From Burkholderia sp. D-99 (lineage in GTDB: Bacteria > Pseudomonadota > Gammaproteobacteria > Burkholderiales > Burkholderiaceae), in the NCBI RefSeq assembly GCF_011605345.1, contig NZ_JAAOXM010000003.1, positions 310,001 through 374,000 of the forward strand: a stretch of 64,000 nt of DNA, written 5' to 3'. Positions 38,210-48,990 of the stretch are shown here, one piece after another. The translations under genes and the position numbers were made by a program. Numbering within the stretch: position 1 is the stretch's first letter; every line of letters begins with the position of its first letter. The notes beneath the pieces are model-generated. The model was not told the origin of the DNA, did no database searches, and saw only the letters and a list, made by a program, of their open reading frames with translations.

Positions 38210-39520
38210 ATGTCCGATCTGTTTCAAGTCGAGCCGCGCCGGCCGCTCGCCGAGGCGCTGCGGCCGAAGACGCTCGCCGAGGTGATCGGCCAGACGCATT
38301 TGCTGGGCGAAGGCAAGCCGCTGCGGCTCGCGTTCGAATCGGGCAAGCCGCATTCGATGATCCTGTGGGGGCCGCCCGGCGTCGGCAAGACGACCCTCGC
38401 GCGGCTCACCGCGCTCGCGTTCGACTGCGAGTTCATTGCGCTGTCCGCCGTGCTTGGCGGCGTGAAGGATATCCGCGAGTCGATGGAGCAGGCGAAGGAC
38501 ACGCTGAACCGCACCGGCCGCCACACGATCCTGTTCGTCGACGAGATCCACCGCTTCAACAAGGGACAACAGGATGCGTTGCTGCCGTTCGTCGAGTCGG
38601 GGCTCGTGACCTTCATCGGCGCGACGACCGAGAACCCGAGCTTCGAGGTCAACTCGGCGTTGCTGTCGCGTGCGCAGGTGTACGTGCTGAAGTCGCTGGA
38701 CGACGACGAGATGCGCCAGTTGCTGACGCGCGCGCAGGAAATCGCGCTCGACGGCCTCGCGTTCGACGACAAGGCGATCGATACGCTGGTCGGCTATGCG
38801 GACGGCGACGCGCGGCGCTTCCTGAACCTGCTCGAGCAGGCGCAGACGGCGGCCACGTCGGCCGGTGTCGCGACGATCGATGCCGACTTCGTCAGCAACG
38901 CGATGACGCTGAACGCACGGCGCTTCGACAAGGGCGGCGACAACTTCTACGACCAGATCTCGGCGCTGCACAAGTCGGTGCGCGGTTCGAGCCCGGACGG
39001 TGCGCTGTACTGGTTCTGCCGGATGATCGACGGCGGCGCGGATCCGAAGTATCTCGCGCGGCGGATTGTGCGGATGGCGTGGGAAGACATCGGCCTGGCC
39101 GATCCGCGCGCGCTGCAGATGGCGAACGACGCGGCCGCAACCTACGAGCGCCTCGGCTCGCCGGAAGGCGAGCTCGCGCTCGGGCAGGCGGTGATCTATC
39201 TCGCGTGCGCGGCGAAAAGCAACGCGGGCTACAACGCGTTCAACCAGGCGATGGCGTTCGTAAAGCAGGACAAGTCGCGCGAGGTGCCCGTGCATCTGCG
39301 CAACGCGCCGACCAAGCTGATGAAGGAACTCGGCTACGGCCACGCGTATCGCTACGCGCACGACGAGCCGAATGCGTATGCGGCCGGCGAGACTTACCTG
39401 CCGGACGGGATGCGCGAGCCGCATTGGTACAAGCCGGTGCCGCGCGGGCTCGAATCGAAGATCGCCGACAAGCTCGCGTGGCTGCGCGAACTCGACCGCG
39501 AGGCCGGCAAGAAGGGCTGA
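38210..39520 (+). CDS. rarA: Replication-associated recombination protein A (RarA/MgsA)
   Basis: A 436-residue clamp-loader-like AAA+ ATPase. It shows Walker A WGPPGVGKTTLARL (about residue 51), Walker B LFVDEIHRFNKGQQD, sensor 1 FIGATTENPSF and the C-terminal tetramerisation domain (RMAWEDIGLADPRAL and PVHLRNAPTKLMKELGYG). It acts at stalled forks with SSB and RecA. GAGGG precedes the ATG. Full length. Confidence 0.95.
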   Translation: MSDLFQVEPRRPLAEALRPKTLAEVIGQTHLLGEGKPLRLAFESGKPHSMILWGPPGVGKTTLARLTALAFDCEFIALSAVLGGVKDIRESMEQAKDTLNRTGRHTILFVDEIHRFNKGQQDALLPFVESGLVTFIGATTENPSFEVNSALLSRAQVYVLKSLDDDEMRQLLTRAQEIALDGLAFDDKAIDTLVGYADGDARRFLNLLEQAQTAATSAGVATIDADFVSNAMTLNARRFDKGGDNFYDQISALHKSVRGSSPDGALYWFCRMIDGGADPKYLARRIVRMAWEDIGLADPRALQMANDAAATYERLGSPEGELALGQAVIYLACAAKSNAGYNAFNQAMAFVKQDKSREVPVHLRNAPTKLMKELGYGHAYRYAHDEPNAYAAGETYLPDGMREPHWYKPVPRGLESKIADKLAWLRELDREAGKKG

Positions 39521-39569
39521 TGGGGCAGCGCGGCCCGGTTCGGCCCGGCCGGTGCGGTTACGGCGCGCG

Positions 39570-41401
<1,832 letters not shown>

Positions 41402-41455
41402 CATCGCGCGCCGGCGATCTCTTGAAGTCCTCGCGAGAAAATTTGCAAAAAGGGC

Positions 41456-41485
41456 TTGCCACTTTAAAAGAGATCGTTCTATAAT
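41456..41485 (+). promoter_or_regulatory. Promoter of tRNA-Ser
   Basis: TTGCCA (41456-41461), an 18-base AT-rich spacer, TATAAT (41480-41485), about 50 bases before the tRNA. Confidence 0.75.
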
Positions 41486-41537
41486 CTTTTCTTTCGCGGA
41501 AACGACCAACCGCGAAATGCAGTAAAGCAGCAAGGAA

Positions 41538-41630
<93 letters not shown>

Positions 41631-41638
41631 ATACGAAG

Positions 41639-41669
41639 CCCCTTGATCCGGAAGGATCAAGGGGTTTTT
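41639..41669 (+). terminator. Rho-independent terminator of tRNA-Ser
   Basis: CCCCTTGATCC and GGATCAAGGGG form an 11-bp stem around a 4-base GGAA-type loop, then TTTTT. Confidence 0.9.
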
Positions 41670-41762
41670 CGTTTTGGGTTTGTGGTTCGATGTGTCGCAA
41701 GCCGTTGCGGTGTCAACAGCTCGACCTTAGGTGCATCGGATCGTGCCGATGCGATAGCGACC

Positions 41763-42089
41763 GTGTCTCGCTACGACTTGCTGCACAGCGGGCAGCTTCG
41801 GCAGTTCTGCCTGCCGGAATCGCAGGGGCTCGTGTCGCTGCCGTCGTTCCACGTGATGCTCGCGCTGCTGCTCGCGTATGTGGTGCGACATGTCCGTCAC
41901 GTGTTTCTCGCGTCGGTCGTACTGCATGTCGTGATGATCGTATCGACTCCGACGCAGGGCGGTCATTACCTGGCCGACGTGATCGCCGGAATCGTATTCG
42001 GCGTGCTGTCGATCGCCGTCGTGCGCCGCCGGACGGCGGGCCCGCGCAGGGCTGCCACAGCCGGACCGTGCGCGGCGCATCCGGCCTGA
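41763..42089 (+). pseudogene. C-terminal remnant of a PAP2-superfamily phosphatase
   Basis: The frame encodes the second half of a PAP2-type membrane protein: SLPSFHVMLALLLAYVVR carries the phosphatase histidine segment, and STPTQGGHYLADVIAGIVFG the third motif. The N-terminal helices and the first motif (KxxxxxxRP) are absent, and upstream lies directly the tRNA-Ser terminator. A GTG at 41763 could start a 108-residue product, but this would be only part of the fold. I read it as a truncated gene; the left end is approximate. Confidence 0.6.
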
Positions 42090-42230
42090 TCGAACCGGCC
42101 CGCCTTTGTCGTGCGCGTCCGGTCCTTGCCGCTTTCTTCAGCTTTAAGCCCGCGCTTCCGGCGCCGTTAACACGTGGCGGCGGTCGGCGCCCGTGCCGGA
42201 CCGCTTCGTTCCCCGTCGATTCAAGGTCCC

Positions 42231-43766
42231 ATGAAGCTGAGCTACAAGATTCCCCTCGCATTCGCCGTCGCGCTGCTGCTGATGTTCTGTGGCGCGCTGT
42301 ACGGTATCCACATTCTCAATCGGTCGATCGATACGTTTGCCGAAGACGTGCAGACGAACGTCGGCGATGAACGGCTCGTGTCGGCCACGCTCGTGCAGTT
42401 CAAGCTGCAAGTGCAGGAATGGAAGGACACGCTGTTGCGCGGCAAGCAGCCCGAGAAGCTCGACCAGTACTGGCAGGCGTTCCAGACGCGCGAGCGGACG
42501 GTCGATACGCTCGCCGCGCAGCTCGTTCATCAGTTGCCGCCCGGCGAGAGCCGCTCGCTCGTCGAGCAGTTCATGCGCGCACATACGGCGATGGGTGACG
42601 GTTACCGGCGCGGGTTCGACGCGTTCAAGGCTGCGGGCTTCGAGCCGTCGGCCGGCGATGCCGCCGTGGCGGGTGTCGACCGTGAACCCGCGGCGCTGCT
42701 GGAGCGGGCCGCGAAGTCGATTGCCGACGAGAGTGCCGCCGTGTCGGCGCAGGCGAGCCGCGACGCGCAGCACGCCACTGCCGCGAGCCTCGTGCTGATG
42801 CTGGTCGTGCTCGGTGTCGCGATGGTCGGTGCGTTCCTGTTCAGCCGCGCGATCCTGCGTCCGCTCGACCGTGCGGTGGCGTGCGCGCAGGCCGTCGCCG
42901 AAGGCGACCTGACGCGCGATGTGGACGCGGCCGGCCGCGACGAGATCGCCGATCTCCTGCGCGCGTTGCGGACGATGCAGACGAGCCTGTCGGGCGTCGT
43001 GCTCGAAGTGCGTACGCACGCCGAAGCCGTCGCGACCGCGAGCGCCCAGATCGCGTCGGGCAATCATGACCTGTCGGCGCGTACCGAGGCGCAGGCCGCG
43101 TCGCTCGAGGAGACGGCCGCCAGCATGACCGAACTCACGGGCATCGTGCGCCAGTCGGCCGAGCATGCGCAGCACGCGGCGCAACTGGCGCACGACGCAT
43201 CGAACATCGCGGCGGCGGGCGGCGGCGTGATGACGGATGCCGTTGGTACGATGAACGGCATCGCCGACAGCTCGGCGAAGGTCGGCGAGATCATCGCGGT
43301 GATCGACGGCATCGCGTTCCAGACCAACATCCTCGCGCTGAACGCAGCGGTCGAGGCGGCGCGCGCGGGCGAACAGGGGCGCGGCTTCGCGGTCGTCGCG
43401 GCGGAGGTGCGTACGCTCGCACAGCGCAGCGCCGCGGCCGCGAAGGAGATCAAGGGGCTCATCGAGCAGTCGACGAAGCGGGTCGACGACGGGGCCGTGC
43501 TGATCGGCCGTGCGGGCGAATCGATTCACGAGATCGTCGGCGCGGTGCAGCGCGTCACGACGATAGTCGGCGAGATCTCGTCCGCGTCGCAGGAGCAGAG
43601 CGGCGGCATCCAGCAGGTGAACATCGCGGTCACGCAGATGGACGAAGCGACGCAGCGCAACGCGGCGCTCGTCGAACAGGCATCGGCCGCGACGCAGGCG
43701 CTGGCCGAGCAGGCGAGCGCGCTGCGGCATGCGGTAGCCGTGTTCAGGTTGCCGGAAATGGCGTGA
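42231..43766 (+). CDS. Methyl-accepting chemotaxis protein
   Basis: A 511-residue receptor. A membrane helix (about 7-28), a helical periplasmic sensor region (30-185), a second helix (about 188-210) and a HAMP domain (211-265) lead into a long cytoplasmic signalling coiled coil. The hairpin tip IDGIAFQTNILALNAAVEAARAGEQGRGFAVVAAEVR is almost invariant in the family and binds CheA/CheW. It has no NWETF-type C-terminal tether. Ligand unknown. Gene stands alone. Confidence 0.93.
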   Translation: MKLSYKIPLAFAVALLLMFCGALYGIHILNRSIDTFAEDVQTNVGDERLVSATLVQFKLQVQEWKDTLLRGKQPEKLDQYWQAFQTRERTVDTLAAQLVHQLPPGESRSLVEQFMRAHTAMGDGYRRGFDAFKAAGFEPSAGDAAVAGVDREPAALLERAAKSIADESAAVSAQASRDAQHATAASLVLMLVVLGVAMVGAFLFSRAILRPLDRAVACAQAVAEGDLTRDVDAAGRDEIADLLRALRTMQTSLSGVVLEVRTHAEAVATASAQIASGNHDLSARTEAQAASLEETAASMTELTGIVRQSAEHAQHAAQLAHDASNIAAAGGGVMTDAVGTMNGIADSSAKVGEIIAVIDGIAFQTNILALNAAVEAARAGEQGRGFAVVAAEVRTLAQRSAAAAKEIKGLIEQSTKRVDDGAVLIGRAGESIHEIVGAVQRVTTIVGEISSASQEQSGGIQQVNIAVTQMDEATQRNAALVEQASAATQALAEQASALRHAVAVFRLPEMA

Positions 43767-43868
43767 CGGCGGCTCCGTCGCGCCCGGCTTGAACGGAACC
43801 GGCGGCCGGCGCGGCGTCGGCTTTCGGCGGCGCGCCGGCGCCAGCCTCCACCGGCGCGCCTCCCGCGA

Positions 43869-45029
43869 TCAAGCTGCGGCCGGATACTGAGCGAGCACCC
43901 TGGCGCGGATCGACGGCTTGATGTTCGATTGCGCCATGTCGCCGCCGTAGTGAGCGACGACACGCGGATTCATCACGCGAAACCAGAGCGGCGGCACGTA
44001 CGCGAACAGGATCATCGTCGCGTAGCCGGCCGGCAGTTGCGGCGAATCGTCGAAGTGGCGCAGCGCCTGGTACGAGCGCGTCGGATTCGCGTGATGGTCG
44101 GCGTGTCGCTGCAACTGGTACAGGAACAGGTTGGTGACGACGTGATTGCTGTTCCACGAATGCTGCGGCGTACAGCGCTCGTAGCGGCCGTTCGGCAGCT
44201 TGCGGCGGCCGAGCCCGTAGTGCTCGACGTAGTTCACGACTTCGAGCAGCGACGCACCGTAGACGGCCTGGATCACGAGGAACGGGATCACGACCTTGCC
44301 GGCCATCGCGATCGCGATGCCCCACACGACGACGGTCATCGCCCATGCGTGCAGCACCTCGTTGCGCCAGGTCCACGGCGAATGCCCGAGCCGTTCGAGG
44401 CGGGCCTTTTCGAGCCGCCACGCCGAGCGGATGCTGCCGGTCACGGTGCGCGGCAGGAACGCCCAGAACGATTCGCCGTAGCGCGCGCTCGCCGGATCCT
44501 CGGCCGTCGCGACACGCACGTGGTGGCCGCGGTTGTGCTCGACGTAGAAGTGGCCGTATGCGACCGGCGCGAGCGTGATCTTCGCGAGCCAGCGCTCGAA
44601 GCGGTCGGTCTTGTGCCCGAGTTCGTGCGCGGTGTTGATCGAGATGCCCGTCGCCGCACCGAGCGACAGCGCGAAGCCGACGTAGTCGTACCATGCGAGC
44701 GCGTGCGTACCGACGATCCATACGCACACGAAGAACGCGACGTATTCGACGAAGGTCGCGAGATAGACGATCAACCGGTAGTAGCGCTCCCGTTCGAGGT
44801 GCGGCACGACGGCCTCGGGCGGATTGTCGCGATCGTCGCCGATCAGCGTGTCGAGGATCGGGATCACGCCGAACGCGAACAGCGGGCCGAACCACCAGAA
44901 CACGTGCAGGCCCGTCGACAGCGCGAGCTGGGCGGCGAGGATCGGCAGCGTGATCGTCAGCGCGCCGAGCAGCCACAGGTAACGCTTGCCATCCGACCAG
45001 CCCGAAGCCGATCCGTCGGTCATTGCCAT
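43869..45029 (-). CDS. alkB: Alkane 1-monooxygenase (AlkB)
   Basis: A 386-residue integral-membrane di-iron hydroxylase with six predicted helices. All four diagnostic motifs are present: NTAHELGHK, EHNRGHHVRV, NYVEHYGLGRR and QRHADHHANPTRSYQ. It hydroxylates n-alkanes at the terminal carbon, taking electrons from rubredoxin. GGAGGGAGA stands just before the ATG. No rubredoxin or AlkS-like regulator lies nearby, so its electron donor is elsewhere. The 669-base upstream region holds a palindrome that may regulate it. Confidence 0.93.
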   Translation of the reverse strand: MAMTDGSASGWSDGKRYLWLLGALTITLPILAAQLALSTGLHVFWWFGPLFAFGVIPILDTLIGDDRDNPPEAVVPHLERERYYRLIVYLATFVEYVAFFVCVWIVGTHALAWYDYVGFALSLGAATGISINTAHELGHKTDRFERWLAKITLAPVAYGHFYVEHNRGHHVRVATAEDPASARYGESFWAFLPRTVTGSIRSAWRLEKARLERLGHSPWTWRNEVLHAWAMTVVVWGIAIAMAGKVVIPFLVIQAVYGASLLEVVNYVEHYGLGRRKLPNGRYERCTPQHSWNSNHVVTNLFLYQLQRHADHHANPTRSYQALRHFDDSPQLPAGYATMILFAYVPPLWFRVMNPRVVAHYGGDMAQSNIKPSIRARVLAQYPAAA

Positions 45030-45698
45030 TGTCTCCCTCCTGCCGGCCGGCCCGAGGGCGGCCGCCTGTACGGTTGTTCGAATTCTCGTTGGTCCGCGAC
45101 GCACGCGCGGTCGAGCCGGATCGTCATCTGGTTCTGCCTGTTATACGACCCATGCGCACGCTTGCCAAACTCCGGCACTAGGTGCGTGGCTCCAAACGGA
45201 CGGGCGCGTGCGGCGCTGGCAGGGAAGGGCTCGCGCATGCTGATTGAAACATGCGGGGAAGGCCGAATCGGCCCGCACGGGCGACAGGTTTGTCAGACGG
45301 ATGGCGCGCCGTGATGTGTGCGGGCGTCGGTGCCGCAGGTTCGCAACAAATGTTGCGTCGCAATATGCGCAGGGCGATGGATACCCGTAACGCGTGCCTT
45401 TGCGGTTACCAATATTACTGATCATTACGGCTTTCGCGATGAAAGGCGCAGGGTTCGACGGACGATTGCCCCATGTCGCAAGGCGACTGGCGCCATGCGT
45501 CGAACGAAGCCGTCGCGGCTGTCGTCGGGCTGCGCGCAGCGACGTGAAAATGCTGCACCTGCACACCGGCAGCCCCTATGGCCGCCGGGGGTGCCTGCCG
45601 CCTTTCGATTCGCGCCGCCATTTGAAAATAACGATTTGACTCATGCCCCGCTTTCGGTTGAAGCTAGTAGCTTGCTGTCCGAAGGGGGCTGTGCCTGC
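45030..45698. other. Long intergenic region between alkB and the acetyltransferase
   Basis: 669 bases with no credible gene on either strand. GC content is lower in 45340-45430 than around it. It contains a 16-base palindrome (listed separately) and a CGCATG...CATGCG inverted repeat at about 45235-45256. Promoters for both flanking genes should be here, but I cannot call them with confidence. Confidence 0.4.
45342..45357. promoter_or_regulatory. Palindrome CGCAACA-AA-TGTTGCG, possible operator
   Basis: Two perfect 7-base arms with a 2-base spacer, no T-run, 313 bases upstream of alkB. The shape suits a TetR- or LacI-type repressor dimer. The binding protein is unknown. Confidence 0.45.
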
Positions 45699-46211
45699 AT
45701 GAGTTCGACCTTGACCGTTCGTCGTATCGTTGCCGACCAGGGGGGCGTGTATCGCGAACTCCGCGCCGCATCGCTGCGCGAGCCCTACGCACCCGGCGAA
45801 GCGCCGGAGGCCGAATTGCTGAACGTCGAAACGGACGCAGCGTCGGCGATTGCCGCGCAGCGCGCCGTGTCCGACGAGTCGACGACTTTCCTGCTGTATA
45901 CCGAAGGCCATCCGGCCGGCATGATCGGCGCGTATTTCGACAATACGCCCGACCGGCGCGCGTTCGTCAGCGAGCTGTGGGTCGCGCACGCGGTGCGTCA
46001 CCTGCGCGGCGGCGTGCTGCTGCTGGAGACGGCCACCGCCTGGCTCGCCGAGCGCGGCGCCCAGGACGTCTATGCATGGATTGCCGATGCGAACCGCAAC
46101 GCGATCCGCTTCTACGAGCGTGCGGGTTTCGGCAACACCGGCGAGCACGCACCGATCGCGCGGATGCCCGGCGCGATGAAATCGCTGTACGTGTCGCAGG
46201 TGAAGCACTGA
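45699..46211 (+). CDS. GNAT-family N-acetyltransferase
   Basis: A 170-residue single-domain acetyltransferase. FVSELWVAHAVRHLRGGVLLLE is the acetyl-CoA-binding motif A (with an R-x-x-G-G variant of the usual RxxGxG/A), and DANRNAIRFYERAGF the C-terminal motif B. Substrate unknown. The start MSSTLTVRRI is chosen; the frame is open further upstream but without family-like sequence. Followed by minC, 169 bases later. Confidence 0.85.
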   Translation: MSSTLTVRRIVADQGGVYRELRAASLREPYAPGEAPEAELLNVETDAASAIAAQRAVSDESTTFLLYTEGHPAGMIGAYFDNTPDRRAFVSELWVAHAVRHLRGGVLLLETATAWLAERGAQDVYAWIADANRNAIRFYERAGFGNTGEHAPIARMPGAMKSLYVSQVKH

Positions 46212-46380
46212 CGCGACGTCAGAACGCGGCTCGCGCGGCGCGATGAAGGTCCGGTCGCCCGCTTGCCAGCCCGCCTCCCGGTTGCACGCCCGCCCGGGCC
46301 GCCGCAACCCGGTTCCCCAAAAATAATGGCCGCGCGCGTGGACGCCTGTAAAATACGCAAAAAATTTTTGCAGAGTGTCC

Positions 46381-47163
46381 ATGTCGCTTAAAAAATCGCC
46401 ATTCTTCGAGCTGCGCAGCGGATCGGTCGATACGTTGCTGTTCACCGTGAAGACGACCGATCTCGATGCGTTGCGTACCGAACTGGTCAAGCGCTTCGAA
46501 GCGACTCCCGAGTTTTTCGCCGACGATGTCGTCGCGATCGACGTCCGCCGTCTGGCTGACGGCGAGCGTGTCGCGCTGGCGGACATCCGCCAGATGCTGA
46601 ACGACGTGCGGATGCGCCCGGTGGGTGTCGTCGCGCTGGCAACGCAAGGCTGGGCGGGGGAAGCCGGCCTGCCGTTGCTCGAGGCGCGCGATCGCCGCGC
46701 GCCGGCCGTGAAGCCGGCCGAGGGCGCGGAAGCGTCGGCGGTCGCCGAGGCGGTCGTCGCTGCAGCAGCCGCGGTGGCGCCCGAGCAGGCGTCCGAGCCG
46801 GTGCCGTCGGCGTCGACCCAGACGGGGGGCCAGACGCTCGTGATCGACCGGCCGTTGCGTTCGGGGCAGCAGATTTACGCGAAAGGAGACCTCGTGGTGC
46901 TCGCGCCGGTCAGTCACGGCGCGGAGATCATCGCGGAAGGCAATATCCACATCTACGCGCCGTTGCGCGGCCGCGCACTCGCGGGCGTGCACGGCAATCA
47001 CGACGCGCGCATTTTCTGCACGTGTCTCGAGCCGGAACTGATTTCGATCGCGGGTATCTATCGAACAACCGAGAACCCGTTGCCCGCCGACGTACTGGGC
47101 AAAGCGGTGCAGATCCGGCTCGAAGGGGAAAAACTGATGATCGAACCGCTGCGCCTGACGTAA
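46381..47163 (+). CDS. minC: Septum site-determining protein MinC
   Basis: A 260-residue FtsZ inhibitor. The N-terminal domain (1-105) starts [16 protein letters not shown]; an Ala/Glu-rich linker follows (about 105-150). The C-terminal right-handed beta-helix (about 155-255) carries the [20 protein letters not shown] and [15 protein letters not shown] motifs that bind MinD. First gene of minCDE. An A/T palindrome (46358-46372) lies 8 bases before the start. Confidence 0.95.
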   Translation: MSLKKSPFFELRSGSVDTLLFTVKTTDLDALRTELVKRFEATPEFFADDVVAIDVRRLADGERVALADIRQMLNDVRMRPVGVVALATQGWAGEAGLPLLEARDRRAPAVKPAEGAEASAVAEAVVAAAAAVAPEQASEPVPSASTQTGGQTLVIDRPLRSGQQIYAKGDLVVLAPVSHGAEIIAEGNIHIYAPLRGRALAGVHGNHDARIFCTCLEPELISIAGIYRTTENPLPADVLGKAVQIRLEGEKLMIEPLRLT

Positions 47164-47222
47164 CACACGCGGTGCGCTCCGGATCGATCGGCTCTCATTG
47201 ACGAACACAGGGTATTGGGTAA

Positions 47223-48038
47223 ATGGCAAAAATCATCGTGGTGACCTCGGGCAAGGGCGGCGTGGGCAAGACGACGACGAGCGCAAGCTTTGCGTCCGGT
47301 CTCGCGCTGCGCGGCCACAAGACGGCCGTGATCGACTTCGACGTCGGCCTGCGCAACCTCGACCTCATCATGGGCTGCGAACGCCGCGTGGTGTACGACC
47401 TCGTGAACGTGATCCAGGGCGAAGCGAACCTGAACCAGGCGCTGATCAAGGACAAGAAGTGCGAGAACCTGTTCATCCTGCCGGCGTCGCAGACGCGCGA
47501 CAAGGATGCGCTCACGCGCGAAGGCGTCGAGAAGGTGCTGAACGATCTCACCGCGATGGATTTCGCGTACATCGTCTGCGATTCGCCGGCCGGTATCGAG
47601 GCGGGCGCGCTGCACGCGATGTACTTCGCGGATGAAGCGCTGATCGTCACGAACCCGGAAGTGTCGTCGGTGCGCGACTCCGACCGCATTCTCGGCATCC
47701 TGTCGTCGAAGACGAAGCGCGCGACCGAAGGCAAGGATCCGATCAAGGAACACCTGCTGATCACGCGCTACAGCCCGAAGCGCGTCAGCGAAGGCGAGAT
47801 GCTGTCGCTCGAGGACATCAGCGAGATCCTGCGCATCAAGCTGATCGGCGTGGTGCCCGAGTCGGAAGCCGTGCTGCATGCATCGAACCAGGGTCTGCCG
47901 GCCGTGCATATCGACGGCACCGATGTCGCGGAAGCGTACAAGGACGTCGTCGCACGCTTCCTCGGCGAAGACAAGCCGCTGCGCTTCACCGATTACCAGA
48001 AGCCGGGCCTGCTGCAGCGCCTCTTCGGCAGCAAGTAA
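47223..48038 (+). CDS. minD: Septum site-determining ATPase MinD
   Basis: A 271-residue ParA-type ATPase with the deviant Walker A TSGKGGVGKTTTSASFA, DFDVGLRNLDLIMG, and a C-terminal amphipathic helix (KPGLLQRLFGSK) for membrane binding. It recruits MinC and oscillates under MinE. Between minC and minE. Confidence 0.97.
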   Translation: MAKIIVVTSGKGGVGKTTTSASFASGLALRGHKTAVIDFDVGLRNLDLIMGCERRVVYDLVNVIQGEANLNQALIKDKKCENLFILPASQTRDKDALTREGVEKVLNDLTAMDFAYIVCDSPAGIEAGALHAMYFADEALIVTNPEVSSVRDSDRILGILSSKTKRATEGKDPIKEHLLITRYSPKRVSEGEMLSLEDISEILRIKLIGVVPESEAVLHASNQGLPAVHIDGTDVAEAYKDVVARFLGEDKPLRFTDYQKPGLLQRLFGSK

Positions 48039-48050
48039 CGGAGGCCGCCC

Positions 48051-48305
48051 ATGTCCATCCTTTCGTTTCTCCTCGGCGAGAAGAAAAAGTCCGCATCGGT
48101 CGCGAAGGAGCGCCTGCAGCTCATCATCGCGCACGAGCGCGTTGGCGGCCGGCCGCCGGCCGATTACCTGCCGGCGCTGCAGAAGGAGCTGGTCGCGGTC
48201 ATCTCGAAGTACGTCCAAATTTCGAACGATGACATCCGCGTGAGCCTCGAGCGCCAGGACGATCTCGAAGTCCTCGAAGTGAAGATCGAGATCCCGCAAG
48301 CCTGA
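48051..48305 (+). CDS. minE: Cell division topological specificity factor MinE
   Basis: An 84-residue protein beginning [20 protein letters not shown] (membrane-targeting N-terminus), then [11 protein letters not shown], the MinD-contact helix. The C-terminal half gives the dimerising topological domain. GGAGG stands before the start, 12 bases after minD. Confidence 0.97.
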   Translation: MSILSFLLGEKKKSASVAKERLQLIIAHERVGGRPPADYLPALQKELVAVISKYVQISNDDIRVSLERQDDLEVLEVKIEIPQA

Positions 48306-48465
48306 CGCTTGCCGGTTTCCCACCGCACGGCGGCACTCGCCGCCGTGCGCGTCTTACGCCCTGTTGCACTTTCGGGCACGCCGTAACACGGCGTCTGTCG
48401 GCCGTTATCGGTCCTCCCGCATTGAACGAATACGCTCGCGTAATTTGTTCAACCAGGAGGTTGTG

Positions 48466-48867
48466 ATGGCTGTCTCTACTGTTCAACGTCGTATCGTTTC
48501 GCTCGCCCTGCTTGCCGCGAGCCTGTCAGCCGTCGTCGCGCCGCTTGCCGCACATGCGGACGAGATTCTCGTCGGCGCGCCCGTGATCGCGCCGCAGGGC
48601 CGCGTGGTCGTCGCCGAGCCGGTCGCCGTGCGTACCGAGGAAATCGTCGTCGTCGCGCCGAATGCGCCGCCGCCGGTACGCTACGAGGTCGTGCCGGCCA
48701 CGCGCGTGGGCTACGTGTGGGACCGCGGGCACTGGCACTGGGATCATGGCCGCTATGTGTGGATCGGCGGCCACTGGGAGGCCGAGCGCGTCGGCATGCA
48801 ATGGGTGCCGGGCCATTGGGACCAGCGTGGTCCGAACTGGTTCTGGACCCGTGGCCACTGGGCGTGA
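48466..48867 (+). CDS. Secreted YXWGXW-repeat-type protein
   Basis: A 133-residue protein with a Sec signal peptide (about 1-32, ending AHA). The C-terminal half carries four Trp/His/Gly-rich repeats (VWDRGHWHWDHGRYVWIGGH, WVPGHWDQRG and WFWTRGHW). Repeats of this kind occur in small outer-membrane or periplasmic proteins of Burkholderia, function unknown. AGGAGG precedes the ATG. A short lipoprotein gene follows 12 bases later and is probably co-transcribed. Confidence 0.75.
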   Translation: MAVSTVQRRIVSLALLAASLSAVVAPLAAHADEILVGAPVIAPQGRVVVAEPVAVRTEEIVVVAPNAPPPVRYEVVPATRVGYVWDRGHWHWDHGRYVWIGGHWEAERVGMQWVPGHWDQRGPNWFWTRGHWA

Positions 48868-48879
48868 TGGAGGCGGGCG

Positions 48880-48990
48880 ATGAAACGAACCGCAATCGCC
48901 ATCGCGCTTGTCGCGATCACGCTGGCCGGGTGCATCGTCGTGCCGGCGCGGCCCGTGTACTACCGGCCGGCACCCGTCGTGATCTACTGA
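48880..48990 (+). CDS. Very short lipoprotein (36 residues)
   Basis: GGAGG 7 bases before the ATG starts a 36-residue product with a lipoprotein signal: positively charged start, hydrophobic core, and a lipobox LAGC, leaving a mature tail of only about 18 residues rich in Pro, Tyr and Val. It probably pairs with the preceding YXWGXW protein. Its stop overlaps the end of the convergent ClC gene by 7 bases. Short, so confidence is moderate. Confidence 0.6.
   Translation: MKRTAIAIALVAITLAGCIVVPARPVYYRPAPVVIY

Noticed and set aside
46358..46372. GCAAAAA-A-TTTTTGC palindrome before minC
   Set aside because: Simple A/T tract symmetry is common by chance next to promoters; it could bend DNA but nothing more can be claimed.
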